From Petunia secreta (lineage: Eukaryota; Streptophyta; Magnoliopsida; Solanales; Solanaceae): a stretch of 64,000 bases of DNA. Under the pieces are notes generated by a model that saw only the letters and a list, made by a program, of their open reading frames with translations, searched no databases and was not told the DNA's origin. Both the position numbers and the translations under genes were made by a program. The DNA is taken from assembly GCA_029990175.1 (NCBI GenBank), contig JARKIP010000053.1, forward strand, positions 12,108,001-12,172,000, in the 5' to 3' direction. This document shows, in pieces, positions 42,505 to 54,276 of the stretch; positions within the stretch are counted from its first letter, which is position 1, and the number at the start of each line of letters is the position of its first letter.

Positions 42505-42846
42505 TTAATAACGTATTTCATCTGCATAAAGGCGAAGAAGGTCGTCAAGAGGGGGCAAATCCTTGCACAGCTTCTCTAAATCCTTGAATGATGTCCCTCG
42601 TTCTAAACTAGAATTAGGGCTGTAAGCAATGGACTTGGAGTTAGACATTACCTCACCAGATAGACGGCCGATTTTTGTGCAACGGGATGCCGCTGGTGTA
42701 AACTCTGTCACCTCCACTGAGGTTGAAGAATTATTGCCCGTTAGTTTCTGAACTACAGATTTGAAGCTCCTGGCATCCGTTTCTATATATTGTGTGTAGA
42801 TTATGACTATCTTCACAAGATCTCTATCATTTTGTTCTCTAGACAT
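42505..42846 (-). CDS. VQ motif-containing protein (host gene)
   Basis: A single uninterrupted 113-codon frame from ATG 42846 (MSREQNDRDLVKIVII). Residues 28-37 read FKSVVQKLTG, the FxxxVQxLTG signature of plant VQ proteins, nuclear cofactors that bind WRKY transcription factors in stress and defence. The surrounding YTQYIETDARSF is typical of the small VQ1/VQ10-like group. Short length and lack of introns also fit. The C-terminus (LPPLDDLLRLYADEIRY) is acidic-hydrophobic. It lies only 67 bp from the TSD of the element at 42433, so its 3' region may have been altered by that insertion. Confidence 0.88.
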   Translation of the reverse strand: MSREQNDRDLVKIVIIYTQYIETDARSFKSVVQKLTGNNSSTSVEVTEFTPAASRCTKIGRLSGEVMSNSKSIAYSPNSSLERGTSFKDLEKLCKDLPPLDDLLRLYADEIRY

Positions 42847-42967
42847 TCTTTGGATAAGTAAGTAAACGATATACCTGCAGTTTCCTTATAAGAAAATAAA
42901 GAAAAGGTTAATTATAGGAAAGGAGGTACCTGGTATGTGTTTGCTTACAGTACGACATATGCAGACG

Positions 42968-42975
42968 TATTTATA
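42968..42975 (-). promoter_or_regulatory. Candidate TATA box of the VQ gene
   Basis: The minus strand reads CTATAAATAC about 120 bp before ATG 42846. A W-box core TTGACC, the WRKY-binding sequence, lies at 43049-43054, with an ACGT core beside it. Confidence 0.5.
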
Positions 42976-43054
42976 GTATGTACTATAGATTTAGTTCTTT
43001 GTACGTTAAGATTGACAGTTGAAGAAAAGCAACGATCACCGGGAAGAGTTGACC

Positions 43055-43663
43055 ACGTACAGTGGCAGTTTAGAAGTCTAGAAGGACCAGAGATCGAGTT
43101 AGAGGACGCATTGACAAATTTTATGATCTCTGAAAGCTACACGAAAGTGCATCGATTCGACTAGGCGACTTGGCTACCTACATGGCTTCATGCTCATACT
43201 GTCACCATAGAGATCCCAAAGTGTGATTACGGTGCATACTATATAATACCCCTATTTTTATCCACCCCTCAATGCGGCAAGTTATATCTCGTTAGATTCT
43301 TTTTCATGAGATAATCACATCAACATTTTTTAGAGTTGAATGAAGAGTCTTTGTTCGTTGAAATATCCCTCTCCAAACGCGCGATAGAGGGGGAATTCCC
43401 TCGATGCACGCGCCTCGTAAAAAGCTATTTGGCTAGGGGATTCCCTCGCCAATCCAAGTCAACAAAATATTTTTTAATACATTTTGGCGAGGGAATTCCC
43501 TCTCCAGGTATTGAAATTTTATTTTTTAATTCCTTGTCCATGTAATTTTTTTCATCAAGTGAATAAAAAATAATTAAGTTTATAAACACAAATCAAAAAA
43601 AGAACACAACTTAGACATAATTTCGATTCTAGATCTAAATTTAAGCAGATTCATTGGAATAAT
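43055..43663. other. VQ upstream region and CACTA-like subterminal repeats
   Basis: No gene. Up to about 43250 it is the distal VQ promoter region. From 43387 to 43505 there are three copies of a palindromic word centred on GAGGGAATTCCCTC (43387, 43429, 43486). Confidence 0.5.
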
Positions 43664-44106
43664 ATGCTTAATTTAGTGTTCAAATTTTCAAAAACGATTG
43701 ATTTTACTTTTTTACTAGATATAAAAAATAAAAAAGAAGTAATGGCGAAAAAGTGGTTGACGAAAACAAATGATTCAGATCTTGTAGAAGTAGAAATAAA
43801 CCAGTGGTTCAAAAATTTGATCATGACATTTACGGTAAGAATGCTCTTTGGAAAACGATATACAAAAGATCATGATATAGAAGAAGGGAAAAAGGCCTCA
43901 TAAGCAATAAGAAAATATTTTAAGTTACTTGAGGCATTTGTTGTTGGTGATTTTATACCATTGTTGGGATGGTTAGATATAGGAGGATATAAAAAGCAAA
44001 GGAAGGAAGAAGCTAAGCAAATTGATGGACTTCTTGAGAGTCGATTAGTCGAGCGCAAGAGAAAGAGCAGTATTGGCGAAAATGATTCAGATCTTGGCCA
44101 GGGAAG
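43664..44106 (+). pseudogene. Cytochrome P450 fragment (CYP82-like)
   Basis: One frame encodes EINQWFKNLIMTFTVRMLFGKRY and, after a TAA at 43901, in the same frame IRKYFKLLEAFVVGDFIPLL, WLDIGGYKKQRKEEAKQID and an ERKRKSS end. This matches the mid-exon-1 part of CYP82-type P450s (NxWFxDL, RMxxGKRY, FVVxDxIPxLxWLDxGGY). The heme-binding and I-helix regions are missing, and the text before about 43730 does not resemble a P450. The Tat element then interrupts it. It is a scrap, possibly carried by the CACTA-like element around it. Confidence 0.75.
44102..44106. other. Target site duplication GGAAG (left)
   Basis: GGAAG precedes the LTR at 44107 and recurs at 55502-55506. Confidence 0.85.
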
Positions 44107-44746
44107 TGTATTGGATAAAAGCTGACTAGACTCAGAGAAACGACACGCGTCCTACACGTGGCACGGACAGACATCCACCGGACAGACGTCTCCCACGGGC
44201 AGACTCAGGGAAGTTACAGAGCATCTCAACAGTCAGCATGGTTTAAACGGGCAGCTAATAAGATTATCGGACGCAATCATTCATTAAATGATCATTATGG
44301 CAATCGCTGCAGTCCGGCGGTTACAACTCTGCTGAATGGGTGCCTGACGGTTATTCATCCAGACGGTTCCATACCCAACGGCTAGTACAACCCCAACGGG
44401 TGCCTCTCAGGCCTATAAATAACGTTTCTCTAAACCAATTGTAAGAACTTTGACTTCCTGTCTACATTATCAATAAAAATACGCTCTCTCGTTCGGATAT
44501 ACTCTTTGTTCTTACTACTATTTTGAGCGATTGGATTATTAAAAGGGTGGACATCGACCAACTCTCCCCGGAGAAAAAGGATACGATACGTTCACCTCTC
44601 TTTGTCTTCGTTTATATTTCGCTTTTGATGCTTTATACTGATATCATTTGTTTCGCCGTACGAATCCTTAATCTCAACTATTGATCGTGACTCCGCAAAT
44701 ATAAATTTAATTGTTAATTGGCCTAAAATCGGATCTAGGTTAAATA
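44107..44746 (+). repeat. 5' LTR (Tat)
   Basis: Contains CCTATAAATAACG (about 44413) as TATA box and CAATAAAAATACGC (about 44470) as a possible poly(A) signal. GGACAGAC words repeat near its start. Confidence 0.9.
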
Positions 44747-44748
44747 AT

Positions 44749-44769
44749 TTGGCGACCACAGTGGGAGCC
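44749..44769 (+). other. Primer binding site (Tat)
   Basis: TTGGCGACCACAGTGGGAGCC follows the LTR within a few bases, the usual place and form of Tat-type primer sites. I could not assign the tRNA from memory with certainty. Confidence 0.6.
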
Positions 44770-44854
44770 GGCCAATATCTTTCGTAGGTTAAGAAATCTA
44801 TCTTTGATACTGTATTTGTTTCCGTCTATTCTTTTTTTTTTTTTCATAACTAAC

Positions 44855-46225
44855 ATGGCAGAAAATGATTCCCAGCGAACCATTGTAGGCGGACAACAAG
44901 TAGACACCCCTTCGCGTAGCACTAGTTACTCTCCTGAATACTCTCCCGATTATTCGTCCGATGGATGGCAACAATCCTCCCAAGGACAGGTCAGGCAAAA
45001 CAGGCGTAGACGCTCTCAGAGCACTACTCCACCCAGGAGACGGCGACATAGGAGTCTATCCCCTGGCCGAGGGAATCTGCAAAAAACACTTTTTGATTTT
45101 ATGCAGCAACAGGCAGAAGTGAACCGGGGAATCAACGAAGCACTAACCTCTCTCCGGAGAAGCAATCTTTCATCCGTAGGGGCTGACGCTGCAGCGCCTA
45201 ATCCCAATGCACCCTCTTCACATACTTCGAGACAAGGAGAAGAGCGTAACAACGGTAGTGGCACTGCAGATCCGGCGACTCAAGCCAATCAGAACCCGAA
45301 CGGAGGATCTAGGGCACCTGCAGATATGAGCCTTGTCGTAGAAGCTCTCACCAAACAATTCAAAGAAAGCCAAGAAGCACTTCAAAAGGCTCTTCACGAG
45401 AGAATCGATCAGATACAAAATGCCGTCCAGCGTTATTCACAGCGGCCCTGGAAGAAAGAGGCAGCCCCAAAAGCGATACCTAAAACGTTCAAAATGCCGA
45501 ATATTCCAAGGTATCGCGGAACGTCTGATCCCAACGATCACCTCATGATGTTCAGTAATTTTATAAAAGCCAGTGATCTCACCGACGAGGAGATCGAATC
45601 TGTGCAATTGAAGAAGTTCGTAGAGACCCTGGCAGATGGGGCCCTGCAATGGTATTCAATGTTGCCACCCAACTCCATTGGATCCTTTGCAGAGATGGCT
45701 GAATTATTCGTGAAGGCACATACGGGTGCCCAGAAGACGGAGACCCAGGTAGAAGATATCTTTGAAATTAAGCAGAGACCCAACGAGTCACTCCGAAAGT
45801 ATGTGGATCGGTTCCAGAAAGAACGTATGATGCTCCCCAAAGGACCAGATAGGTGGGCGGCAATCGTATTCACCAACAGCCTGGATGTTAGAAGCTCAGA
45901 GGCCACACGAAGGCTTTACGAGTCTCTTCGCGAGTTCCCAGCAGCCAGTTGGTCAGACGTCTGCAATCGCTGCAATTCCAAAGTACGTATCGATGAAGAT
46001 AAATTGATCGGAGCAGGCGCTCGGGGAAGGACTCAGCCTCGCAGCGGCGGATCTGGTGGAAAAGCATAAACGGAGAGATCAGGCACGCGATATGAGCCAT
46101 ACCCTGACCAATCGCGTAACAGCTCCAAAGGACGCAGCCGCAACAGCAATAGGGGTCTATCTCGAAAGAAGAATCCTGAATCAAGTTCCCGTGGAATTCC
46201 AAGCCTGCCAAGCTTCAACGTTGAA
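44855..46225 (+). pseudogene. gag (Tat)
   Basis: From ATG 44855 (MAENDSQRTIVGG) the frame is open to a TAA at 46067 and continues in the same frame. A disordered Ser/Arg/Pro-rich N-terminus is followed near residue 210 by the retrotransposon gag domain (PNIPRYRGTSDPNDHLMMF, LADGALQWYSMLPPNSI, QRPNESLRKYVDRFQ). The single in-frame stop suggests a point mutation in an otherwise conserved gag-pol frame. Confidence 0.85.
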
Positions 46226-47095
46226 ATGTCGGAGGTCATGGCGGTACTCAAAGGCATAGGAGAAAAGGTCAAGTGGCCAAAGGACATGAAGACTGATCCC
46301 AGCAAGCGAAGCAAAGACCTATACTGCGAGTTTCACCAAGACCACGGGCACACCACCGAAGACTGCAAAGCCTTAAGGTACGAAATCGCCCATTTGTTGA
46401 AACAGGGATTCTTGAAAGAGTTCCTGACCGAGAAGGGAAAGCAAACTCACGCGAAGGCTCAGCTGAACAAACCGGGTCCACCACGAGCATCCTCCCCAAA
46501 GCGAACGGTCAACGTTATTTTGGGCGGGATCGAGGTAGGTTCGGTCACCTTCACGGCAAAAAAGTATGCAAAGGTATCCATTACAAACAACAAGCGTCCC
46601 CGGTCAGAAGGAGTAATCACCTTTGAGGAATCCGATGCTGATGGATCACAGTTGCCGCATGCCGATGCGTTAGTCATAACGTTGCGAGTAGCGGAGTTCG
46701 ACGTGAAGAGAGTACTCATCGACCCGGGCAGCTCTGCAAATATTATCCCATCGCGAGTCATAGTTGAAATGCAGCTAGCAGACAAGATCGTGCCAATATC
46801 TCGAGTTCTCTCCGGTTTCAACAATTCGAGTGAAAAAACTCTCGGGGAAATTACCTTGACAACTCTAACTGAGGGGGTAGCAAAGGAGACGACTTTCCAT
46901 GTTGTCAATGCTGATCTAGCCTACAACATCATTCTGGGCAGACCATGGATCCACGACATGCAGGCCGTCCCTTCTACCTATCACCAGGTGTTGAAATTCC
47001 CATCCGAGTGGGGAATACGCGTAGTCCGAGGAGAGCAGCGCACCGCACGAGACTGTTACTCGGTAGCCCTTAAACTACCCGAGGAAAGCAAATAG
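46226..47095 (+). pseudogene. gag C-terminus and aspartic protease (Tat)
   Basis: Same frame as gag. It has a Cys-His box CEFHQDHGHTTEDC, then the retropepsin with VLIDPGSSANI (DPG where DSG or DTG is usual) and ILGRPWIHDM. The frame ends at a TAG at 47093; the linker to RT up to 47244 contains a further stop and a frameshift. Confidence 0.85.
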
Positions 47096-47195
47096 CAATT
47101 ACAGCACCCGGGGCCGAATACTACACCTGAGGAGGTTAAGTACGAAGTACCGGAGTTCATCGCCAAGATGGATGAGAAGGAAAACCACATGCAGT

Positions 47196-47916
47196 AGAAG
47201 CCCTGCAACCCGAAGAGCTGTTCGATGATAAACCGGAGCGAAAGGTGTATTTGGGAACTGAATTGAGCGAACGCCTGCGGGGAGATATCCTGCAATTCCT
47301 CAAGGAGCGGCATACAACATTCGCCTGGTCACATGCTGACATGACAGGTATTTCTCCTGACATCATTACTCACAGATTGCACGTTGATCCATACCACCGC
47401 CCGGTGAAACAGAAGACGCGCCAACAAGGAGCTTTCCGAAATCAGGTAATCAATGACGAAGTCGATCGCCTGTTAAAGATCGGTTCAGTACGTGAAGTCA
47501 AGTACCCGGACTGGTTAGCAAACGTGGTTGTCGTACCCAAAAAGAACGGCAAGTGGCGGGTCTGCATTGACTTCCCAGATCTGAACAAAGCCTGTCCGAA
47601 GGATTCATATCCCCTTCCCAGGATAGATCAACTAATTGATGGCACGGCCGGGCATGAGGTGTTAACCTTCCTCGACGCGTACTCCGGATACAACCAGATA
47701 CTCATGGACCCTGGAGACCAAGAAAAAACGGCATTCATAACCTGTCGAGGTACGTATTGCTACAAAGTTATGCCATTTGGATTGAAAAATGCAGGTGCAA
47801 CCTATCAGCGTCTGGTCAATCGAATGTTCCACGACCATATCGGAAAGACCATGGATGTGTACATTGACGACATGCTAATAAAATCCAACGAGCAGAAGAC
47901 CATCCGGCGCATCTGA
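47196..47916 (+). pseudogene. Reverse transcriptase (Tat)
   Basis: Frame open from about 47196. It shows HADMTGISPDIITHRL, VVVVPKKNGKWRVCIDFPDL, FLDAYSGYNQI, MPFGLKNAGATYQRLVN and the catalytic VYIDDMLIKS (YxDD kept). A 1-nt shift near 47890 ends it, and the next frame continues. Confidence 0.9.
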
Positions 47917-48929
47917 AAGAAGCTTTCCGAATCTTGGATCAATATAACATGAAATTGAACCCGGAGAAATGCGCTTTCGGAGTCGGATCGGGAAAATTTC
48001 TGGGGTTCATCGTCTCTCAGCGAGGCATTGAAGTCAATCCCGCTCAGATTAAAGCTATCGAGTCAATCCCAGATGTACTTCGCGACAGGAAAGAGGTCAT
48101 GAGACTGACGGGGAGAGTAGCTGCTTTATGCAGATTCATCTCCCGATCATCTGATCGTTGCAAAAGTTTCTTCGATGTCTTAAAGCAAAACAAGGAGTTC
48201 GAATGGACTCCCGAATGCCAGCAGGCATTGAGGGATCTAAAGAAATACCTATCCAGTCCTCCACTACTTACCACACCCGTGGAAGGCGAACAGTTGCTAA
48301 TTTATCTGGCAGTATCAGAGTCATCGGTAAGCGCTGTGCTAGTTCGAGAAGAAAAAGGTAAACAACTTCCTATTTACTATGTTAGCAAAGCTCTAATTGA
48401 TGCAGAAACCCGCTATCAACCCTTAGAAAAGTTGGCGTTAGCTCTAGTAACTGCTGCTCGAAAGTTACGTCCATACTTTCAAAGCCATACGATAGTTATG
48501 GTTACTACTTTTCCTTTACGAAATGTTCTGCACAAACCAGAGTTCTCAGGAAGGTTGGTAAAATGGGCTATAGAACTGTCCGAATTTGATATCACTTATC
48601 AGCCCAGAGTAGCGATAAAGTCACAAGTCTTGGCAGACTTCGTGGCAGATTTTAGCATGAATGTATATCCTGAAGCAGAGAAGGAAGCCATCCTCTATGC
48701 AGGGCAGGCTCCAGGCACCTGGGTCCTCCATACGGACAGTTCCTCGAATGTGAAAGGATCAGTACTCGGCCTGGCCCTCGTTGCTCCATCCGGGGAGACG
48801 GTAAGGCAAGCTATCAAGTGCCCTTTCATTACTAACAATGAGGCCGAGTATGAGGCCGTTATTGCAGGATTAGAACTGGCACGGAACTATGGGGCAACCA
48901 TAGTCAAGTTAAAAAGCGATTCTCAGTAA
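47917..48929 (+). pseudogene. RT connection, RNase H and second RNase H (Tat)
   Basis: It continues RT (MKLNPEKCAFGV, KFLGFIVSQRGIEVNP), followed by the ordinary gypsy RNase H (LLIYLAVSESSVSAVL, RYQPLEKLALALVTAA). It then has a second RNase H of archaeal type beginning WVLHTDSSSNVKGS with NNEAEYEAVIAGLELA and KSDSQ, the hallmark of the Tat lineage. TAA 48927 interrupts the second RNase H; the frame goes on beyond it. Confidence 0.9.
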
Positions 48930-50432
48930 GTGGTCAATCAAATCAACGGAGGTTTCGTTGCACGAGAACCCAGGATGCAGGCGTACCTCGGCCGAGTGAA
49001 AGAACTCTTGGCGCAGTTCGACGACTGGGAGGCAATTCAGGTTCCACGGGAAGAGAATCACGAAGCGGATGCTCTCGCAAACATGGGATCAGTTGCAGAA
49101 GTAGGCGCAGCCGGCTCTTCGACTATTGTCCAACTTCTCTACACGACCATGGACAGGGAAAAGTTCGAAGTTAACACTGTCAGCACTACTTGGGACTGGA
49201 GGAACGAGATAACAAACTATCTTATCCATGGGACTCTGCCCGCAGACGCAAAGGCTGCTCGCAAACTCCGAGTAAAAGCTGCCCGATACACCATCCTCAA
49301 TGGCGAACTGTACCGGAAGATGTTCGCGGAGCCCCTCGCGAAATGTCTTGGACCAAATCAGACTAATTATGTGATGAGAGAAGTCCATGAAGGCTGTTGC
49401 GGAAATCACTCCGGAGGTAAGGCCTTAACCCGGAAATTGATACGTGCAGGTTATTACTGGGACAAAATGGAGAAGGATGCGAATGATTTTGTCAAGAAAT
49501 GTGACAAATGCCAGAGGTTTGCCCATCTTCTTCATCAGCCAGCCGAGCCATTGCATTCAGTAGTCTCCCCATGGCCCTTCATGAAATGGGGAATGGACAT
49601 TGTTGGTCCCCTTCCCACGCCACCACGGGGGATGCGCTTCTTACTGATCATAACTGATTATTTCACAAAATGGGTCGAAGCCGCGGCATATTCAAGGATA
49701 CGGCAGACAGAGGTTGTCGATTTTCTCTGGCGCTTTGTCGTGTGTCGTTTCGGAGCACCCAAGGAAATAGTCATGGACAATGGCCCGCAGTTCATCGGCC
49801 AGAAGGTGACTAGGTTCCTTGATGACTTACACATTAAAAGGATCACTTCCTCACCATATCATCCTGTCGCTAACGGGCAGGCCGAATCTACCAACAAGAT
49901 CATCGTTGAATCTCTTAAAAAGCGCCTCGAGCAGGCAAAGGGATGTTGGGTAGAAGAGTTACCTGGAGTATTGTGGGCTTATCGCACCACAGTCAAAATG
50001 AATACCGGCGAGACTCCGTACTCATTAGTATATGGCGCAGACGCTCTGATCCCGGTCGAGATAGGAGAGCCCAGCCTGCGATATGCGCATGCCACGGAGG
50101 AGTCAAACTCAGTTAACCTATCCGAGGAACTGGATCTTCTTGAAGAACGAAGAGAACTGGCCCTCGTACGAGTGGTTGCCCAAAAAGAACGAATCGAAAA
50201 ATACTACAATCGGGGACTGCGCGTACGAAACTTCCAAGTCAGGGATTTTGTACTCAGAAAAGTTTCCCAGAGCACACAAGAGACAAATTCGGGGAAACTT
50301 GGCCCTAACTAGGAAGGACCCTACAAAGTGGTTGCTTCGGTTGGCAAGGGGTCTTACCGCTTAGCTCGTCCAGATGGTTCGATTATCCCAAACAGTTGGA
50401 ATGTGGTTCACCTCAAAAGGTATCACTTCTAG
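48930..50432 (+). pseudogene. Second RNase H end and integrase (Tat)
   Basis: Same frame as the preceding piece. It holds the end of the archaeal-type RNase H (VPREENHEADALANM), the integrase HHCC finger (HEGCCGNHSGGKALTRKL, CDKCQRF), and the core with GMDIVGPLPTPP, VMDNGPQFIG and GQAESTNK (D, D, E all present). A TAG at 50310, at the Trp of the usual GPNWEGPY, cuts the last 40 codons. The original end is the TAG at 50430-50432 (after LKRYHF). Confidence 0.9.
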
Positions 50433-50531
50433 GTGGTAAAAACGGTTAGTTACCCTGCACTCACCTTTTTTACATAAAGTTCCTTACTATTTATTCCCTC
50501 TAAATGGTACTAACGACCTGAACAAGGTCAG

Positions 50532-50605
50532 ATACGTTTAGCTCAACCGGCAGAGCTCGAAGTTTTTCAACTTCGCGGCTGTGGGTTCGAATCCCACAAT
50601 GGACA
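50532..50605 (+). other. tRNA-like segment with A and B boxes
   Basis: The 74 bases fold as a cloverleaf: D stem GCTC/GAGC, anticodon stem CGAAG/CTTCG with an 8-base loop TTTTTCAA (one too many), and T arm GTGGG-TTCGAAT-CCCAC, perfect. The acceptor stem pairs at only five of seven positions. The internal pol III boxes are intact: TAGCTCAACCGG (A box) and GGTTCGAATCC (B box). No CCA is encoded. It is a tRNA pseudogene or tRNA-derived insert rather than a working tRNA gene, 100 bp after the end of pol. Confidence 0.6.
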
Positions 50606-51413
50606 CACTCCTCGTTTGGTTATATGTGTTCAATATACGACTCACCGACAACTCTTTTCATACTATCACTTTACGTGTTCTAACATGAAAACAAGGGGGG
50701 TGGTGAGGGCCCTGTAGGCCAGATAAGACCTTCATGCGGGCAAAAGACCTTATGGCAAAAGACCTTATCAAAAGGCAGCAAAAAATTTCAAAATTTCTAC
50801 GTAATAAGACTTCCACGACAAATAAGAGAAGTCATTCACGGAACAAAACCCTCATGTGACAAGGCTTCCACGAAAATAAGAGAAGTCGATCACAAGGCCA
50901 ACAACTCGGCCAGGGCCAATCTACAAAGCCGTGCAACAACTTTTAACTATCGAAATGCCAAGCAAAGTTGTACGCACAGAGCAACGATTCGGCTAAAACT
51001 CTAAAACGACCACAATTCGGTCAAACTACTTATAACTTACGCCTCTTTTTCTAATGAAAGGCTAAGTTAGAAACATTCGGGCAGACTTATGAAAATACGG
51101 ACTCAATAAAATTCAAGGTCCAAGAAAAGTAACTCCTGGTCATAAGGCACGAAAGCCACAACATATGCATACAAGAGGATCAAGAATTCAAACTAAACAT
51201 AGTCACTGAATAGATCTAAAACAACATATATACATAAGTTGATAAAGTGCCGAATACGGCTGACATAATTTTTCAGAGTGTTCAAAAGGCCAAACGAACC
51301 GGCCAAGGACCAGAAAGTTTTTATTAAAACTTCTGTCCATCAACAAGCAAGTCCGGCTCTCGCCAGACAATAAGAAAAATAAAAGTACTCCAATCACAGA
51401 TTGGGAAGGGTCA
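50606..51413 (+). other. Non-coding interval after pol (Tat)
   Basis: No gene. It has short repeated words (AAGACCTTAT at about 50737-50770; AATAAGAGAAGTC at about 50822 and 50873) and a G-run GGGGGGTGGTGAGGG at about 50694. Confidence 0.55.
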
Positions 51414-53505
51414 TCAACATTTGGGGCTACGACCAGAACTCGACGCACCAGCTCCGTCAGTTCTGTCTTCGTCCCCCGAAATTTCATCTTCATCCTCATC
51501 TTCATCTTCATCTTCGCCTTCAGACTCCTCAGGAGAGAGATTCAATGCTTGTCTTATTCTGCGAACAGCGCCCTTTGTGGTCTGCAGCATCTCATCGATA
51601 TTTACTTGGCCAGTCTGAATCTGCACGAGCAATATGCGCTTGGCTTCAAGAGCAGCGAGCTTGGCTTTGATTTCGGACTGATCACGCAGGTTGGCCAAAT
51701 CCTTGGTTAATGCGGTCTGAGCGCTCGTTAATTGAGCGACCTGATCTTTGGCAGCCTGAAGATCAGCCCTGGCCTTGACAGCTCCTTCACTGGCTCTTTG
51801 CAGACTCATCTCAAGGGACGCACGATCTTCATTAGCCCTGCTCAAAGAAGTTCGGCAGTCCTCAAGCAATCTCTCCAAACCCTGGGTAGAGCGTGCGAAC
51901 CCTTCCTTCTCTTCGGAAAGAAGGTCCTTCTCCCTGGTGAGAGCACTAATTTGCTCAAGACGTTCGTTGTTAACATCAGTTAACCGGCTAACTTCTCCAC
52001 CAAGGAAAGCACACTGCTCAACCAAAGCTTTGTTTTCCTTCAAAACCTCCAGCAGTTCTTTCTTTACTTCTACCACTTGATCGACATTGTTGATCCTGGA
52101 ACGGAACATAAGCTCGGCAGCCAGCATGCTTGACTACAAAAGAAAAGAGAATAAAACAAGCTAAGGTTAAAGGCCCAAGGCTAATAGTTGCTTCCAGCAT
52201 AAGGTCATAAGATACTTACTCGGGCAGAATCAGCGGCAATCTGAAAGGCTAACTCCTCATCGCTCAACTCCCTCAGTACCCACTCTTCACGGGGACCGAT
52301 GAACGAAGAGACCACCTTAGCCAAGCCGTTTGGCCCAGCTATGAAGTTAACATCAGGGGCAAGTTTTAAAGTGTGCTTCCTTTCACAGTACTTGGGTTCC
52401 CAAGCATGTTCATCAGGATAATTAGGCCCGAACTTATAACGGATACCTCTGATATCCTTCAATTCTGTCTAACTACCAATGACTGACCGCCAGACAAACC
52501 TCGAGGTTGAAAGATTAGAGTCATTTTCTGCCCCAGGATCAATTGTGTCATATTCACGAAGACCAACCGGGGCCGCCCCCTCAACAGCCACATTCTCTAG
52601 ATCCTCAAAGCGAAAAACACGAGGATCTCGGCTATTTTCTTGGGGAACCTCTTCCCTGGTTTCTTCTTTCACTTCTTTTTCTTCTTCTTCTTCTCCTACC
52701 TTCTTCTTTCCCTTATCCACACGGGAAGGACCTGTCTCCTCCCCGTCACCAACTCGGGGCCTCCCCTGCGGAGTAAGGACGGCTTCCTCCTCGATTCTCC
52801 TCTCATCGCTGCGGAGGTGAGGTCTTCGTCTAAGAGGAGCACTAACTTCGGCTTCAGTATCCGAAATATAGATAACCTCCTTGGCTAAGCCCTCTTCCCG
52901 CGCGGACTCGGGGACTTCAGCAGCTGCCTCGACATTCGCTTCTACAGGCTCGGGGACGCTGGCCCTAGGAGGAAGGTCGTCACCAGCCGATGAGGGTTGC
53001 TTGGAAGCCACAGAAGTTTTACGAGCAGACTTCTTCCGTGCTCCTCCCTCTCCCTGGCTCTTCCTCTTTCTCTTTAGGGAGCCCAGTCCATCAGACAGAA
53101 GTTCTTCACCCCCCTCCCTGCTGCACATAGCACCTACCGAAGCTAGTATAGCCTCAGCCTCAGCAGCTGGGTCAGCGACAGGCTCGGTAGGTCTGTCTTG
53201 GGGAGGTGCGGGGAAGAAATCTCCCGAAGTGCCCAAACTTGCAACAAAGATGAAACGGTCAGACATAAGAAGGGTTCAAGAAAGGGGAATTATTGGGGAG
53301 ACAGAAATATCCTCACCGTGGTGTTTTACAGTCAAACTATTGAGAGAAGCAAAATACGCCCATTCTCTCTTCTCTGGCCCAAATTTCTCCAAAATCGGCT
53401 CAACCCACGCCGTCAGTTCATTGATAGATATGAACCCGTCGTAAGGTTGCTTGGCCGCTACACGAAGAAATTGAACAAAGGTTAGAGGAAGATGGAAGGA
53501 GAATA

Positions 53506-53540
<35 letters not shown>

Positions 53541-54241
53541 CTCGGGGACTTTCGCGTCTTATTCCAGACTTCTGGAAGGTATGTCTTGTCGGCAAAAGTT
53601 AAAGCCGAGGAGCACACGAACAGATACCGGTGCACCCAGCCTCGGTCACTGGTATCCTCAGAACTGCGCACCAAGCCTTTACTTCCGCGCATCCTGGCAT
53701 TTACATAGCCGTCCTTAAAAATCTGAATACTGTACAAAGAAATAAAATGCTTGTACTCAAAAGACTGATCGGTTTCTGTCGCAAACCAATCCAAGAGTGT
53801 AACCGTCCTAAATATGTTGGGGATTAATTGCCCCGGGCAGAGAAGGTATTCCCTGCAAAGCCTCTCTAATACAGGGTGCAGGGGCAGCCTACATCCTACC
53901 GTGAAAGGGTAGGTGCCCATAGCTGTCCACCCAGCCCTGTGGGAAGTAATATTCTCTTCTTCAGAGACCGGCGAGAGGGGGATTTCATCGCCCCAATTGC
54001 AATCCAACCTCACATGAGGGATCACCTCCTTCGTGATCCCCGACTTAAACCTGTACGCCGGCCAGTTGCGTGTATCTCCTTCCCTATTATGGAAGGACCT
54101 GATGTTAAAGTCCGCCTCGAGCTCACCCCATTTCTTGGGGATTATTTCCGCAGCAGTGGCTTGAGCAGCCCGCGGCCTAGGAGTGGCCGTCGAGCTACCA
54201 GCAATGTCGGAACCCTGATTTCTCCTAGATCTTGAAGACAT
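51414..54241 (-). CDS. Antisense spliced gene of the Tat element (putative gypsy-type transposon domain protein)
   Basis: Exon 1 starts at ATG 54241 (MSSRSRRNQGSD). It contains YPFTVGCRLPLHPVLERL and REYLLCPGQLIPNIFR, matching the plant domain known as Transposase_28. A first intron with a 32-base poly(A/T) run (53507-53538) ends at an acceptor near 53460; its donor is not clear. Exon 2 ends near 53317 (CACG|GTGAGG). Exon 3 runs from about 53237 to 52220, is Glu/Lys-rich with KRKRKS, and has one in-frame TAG at about 52469. An 86-bp intron (52134-52219, GTAAGT...TTTTGTAG) leads in frame to exon 4 (52133-51414), a long coiled coil with an acidic tail (EDEDEDEDEDE). Antisense ORFs of this kind are known from Tat elements; the function is unknown. 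The TAG and the uncertain junctions make this copy probably defective. Confidence 0.7.
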
Positions 54242-54276
54242 GGTTACAAGAAAAAAGTGAAGTTGTCAGGGGAAAA

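Noticed and set aside
50532..50605. A functional tRNA gene
   Set aside because: The anticodon loop has eight bases and two of seven acceptor pairs fail; annotated as tRNA-like instead.
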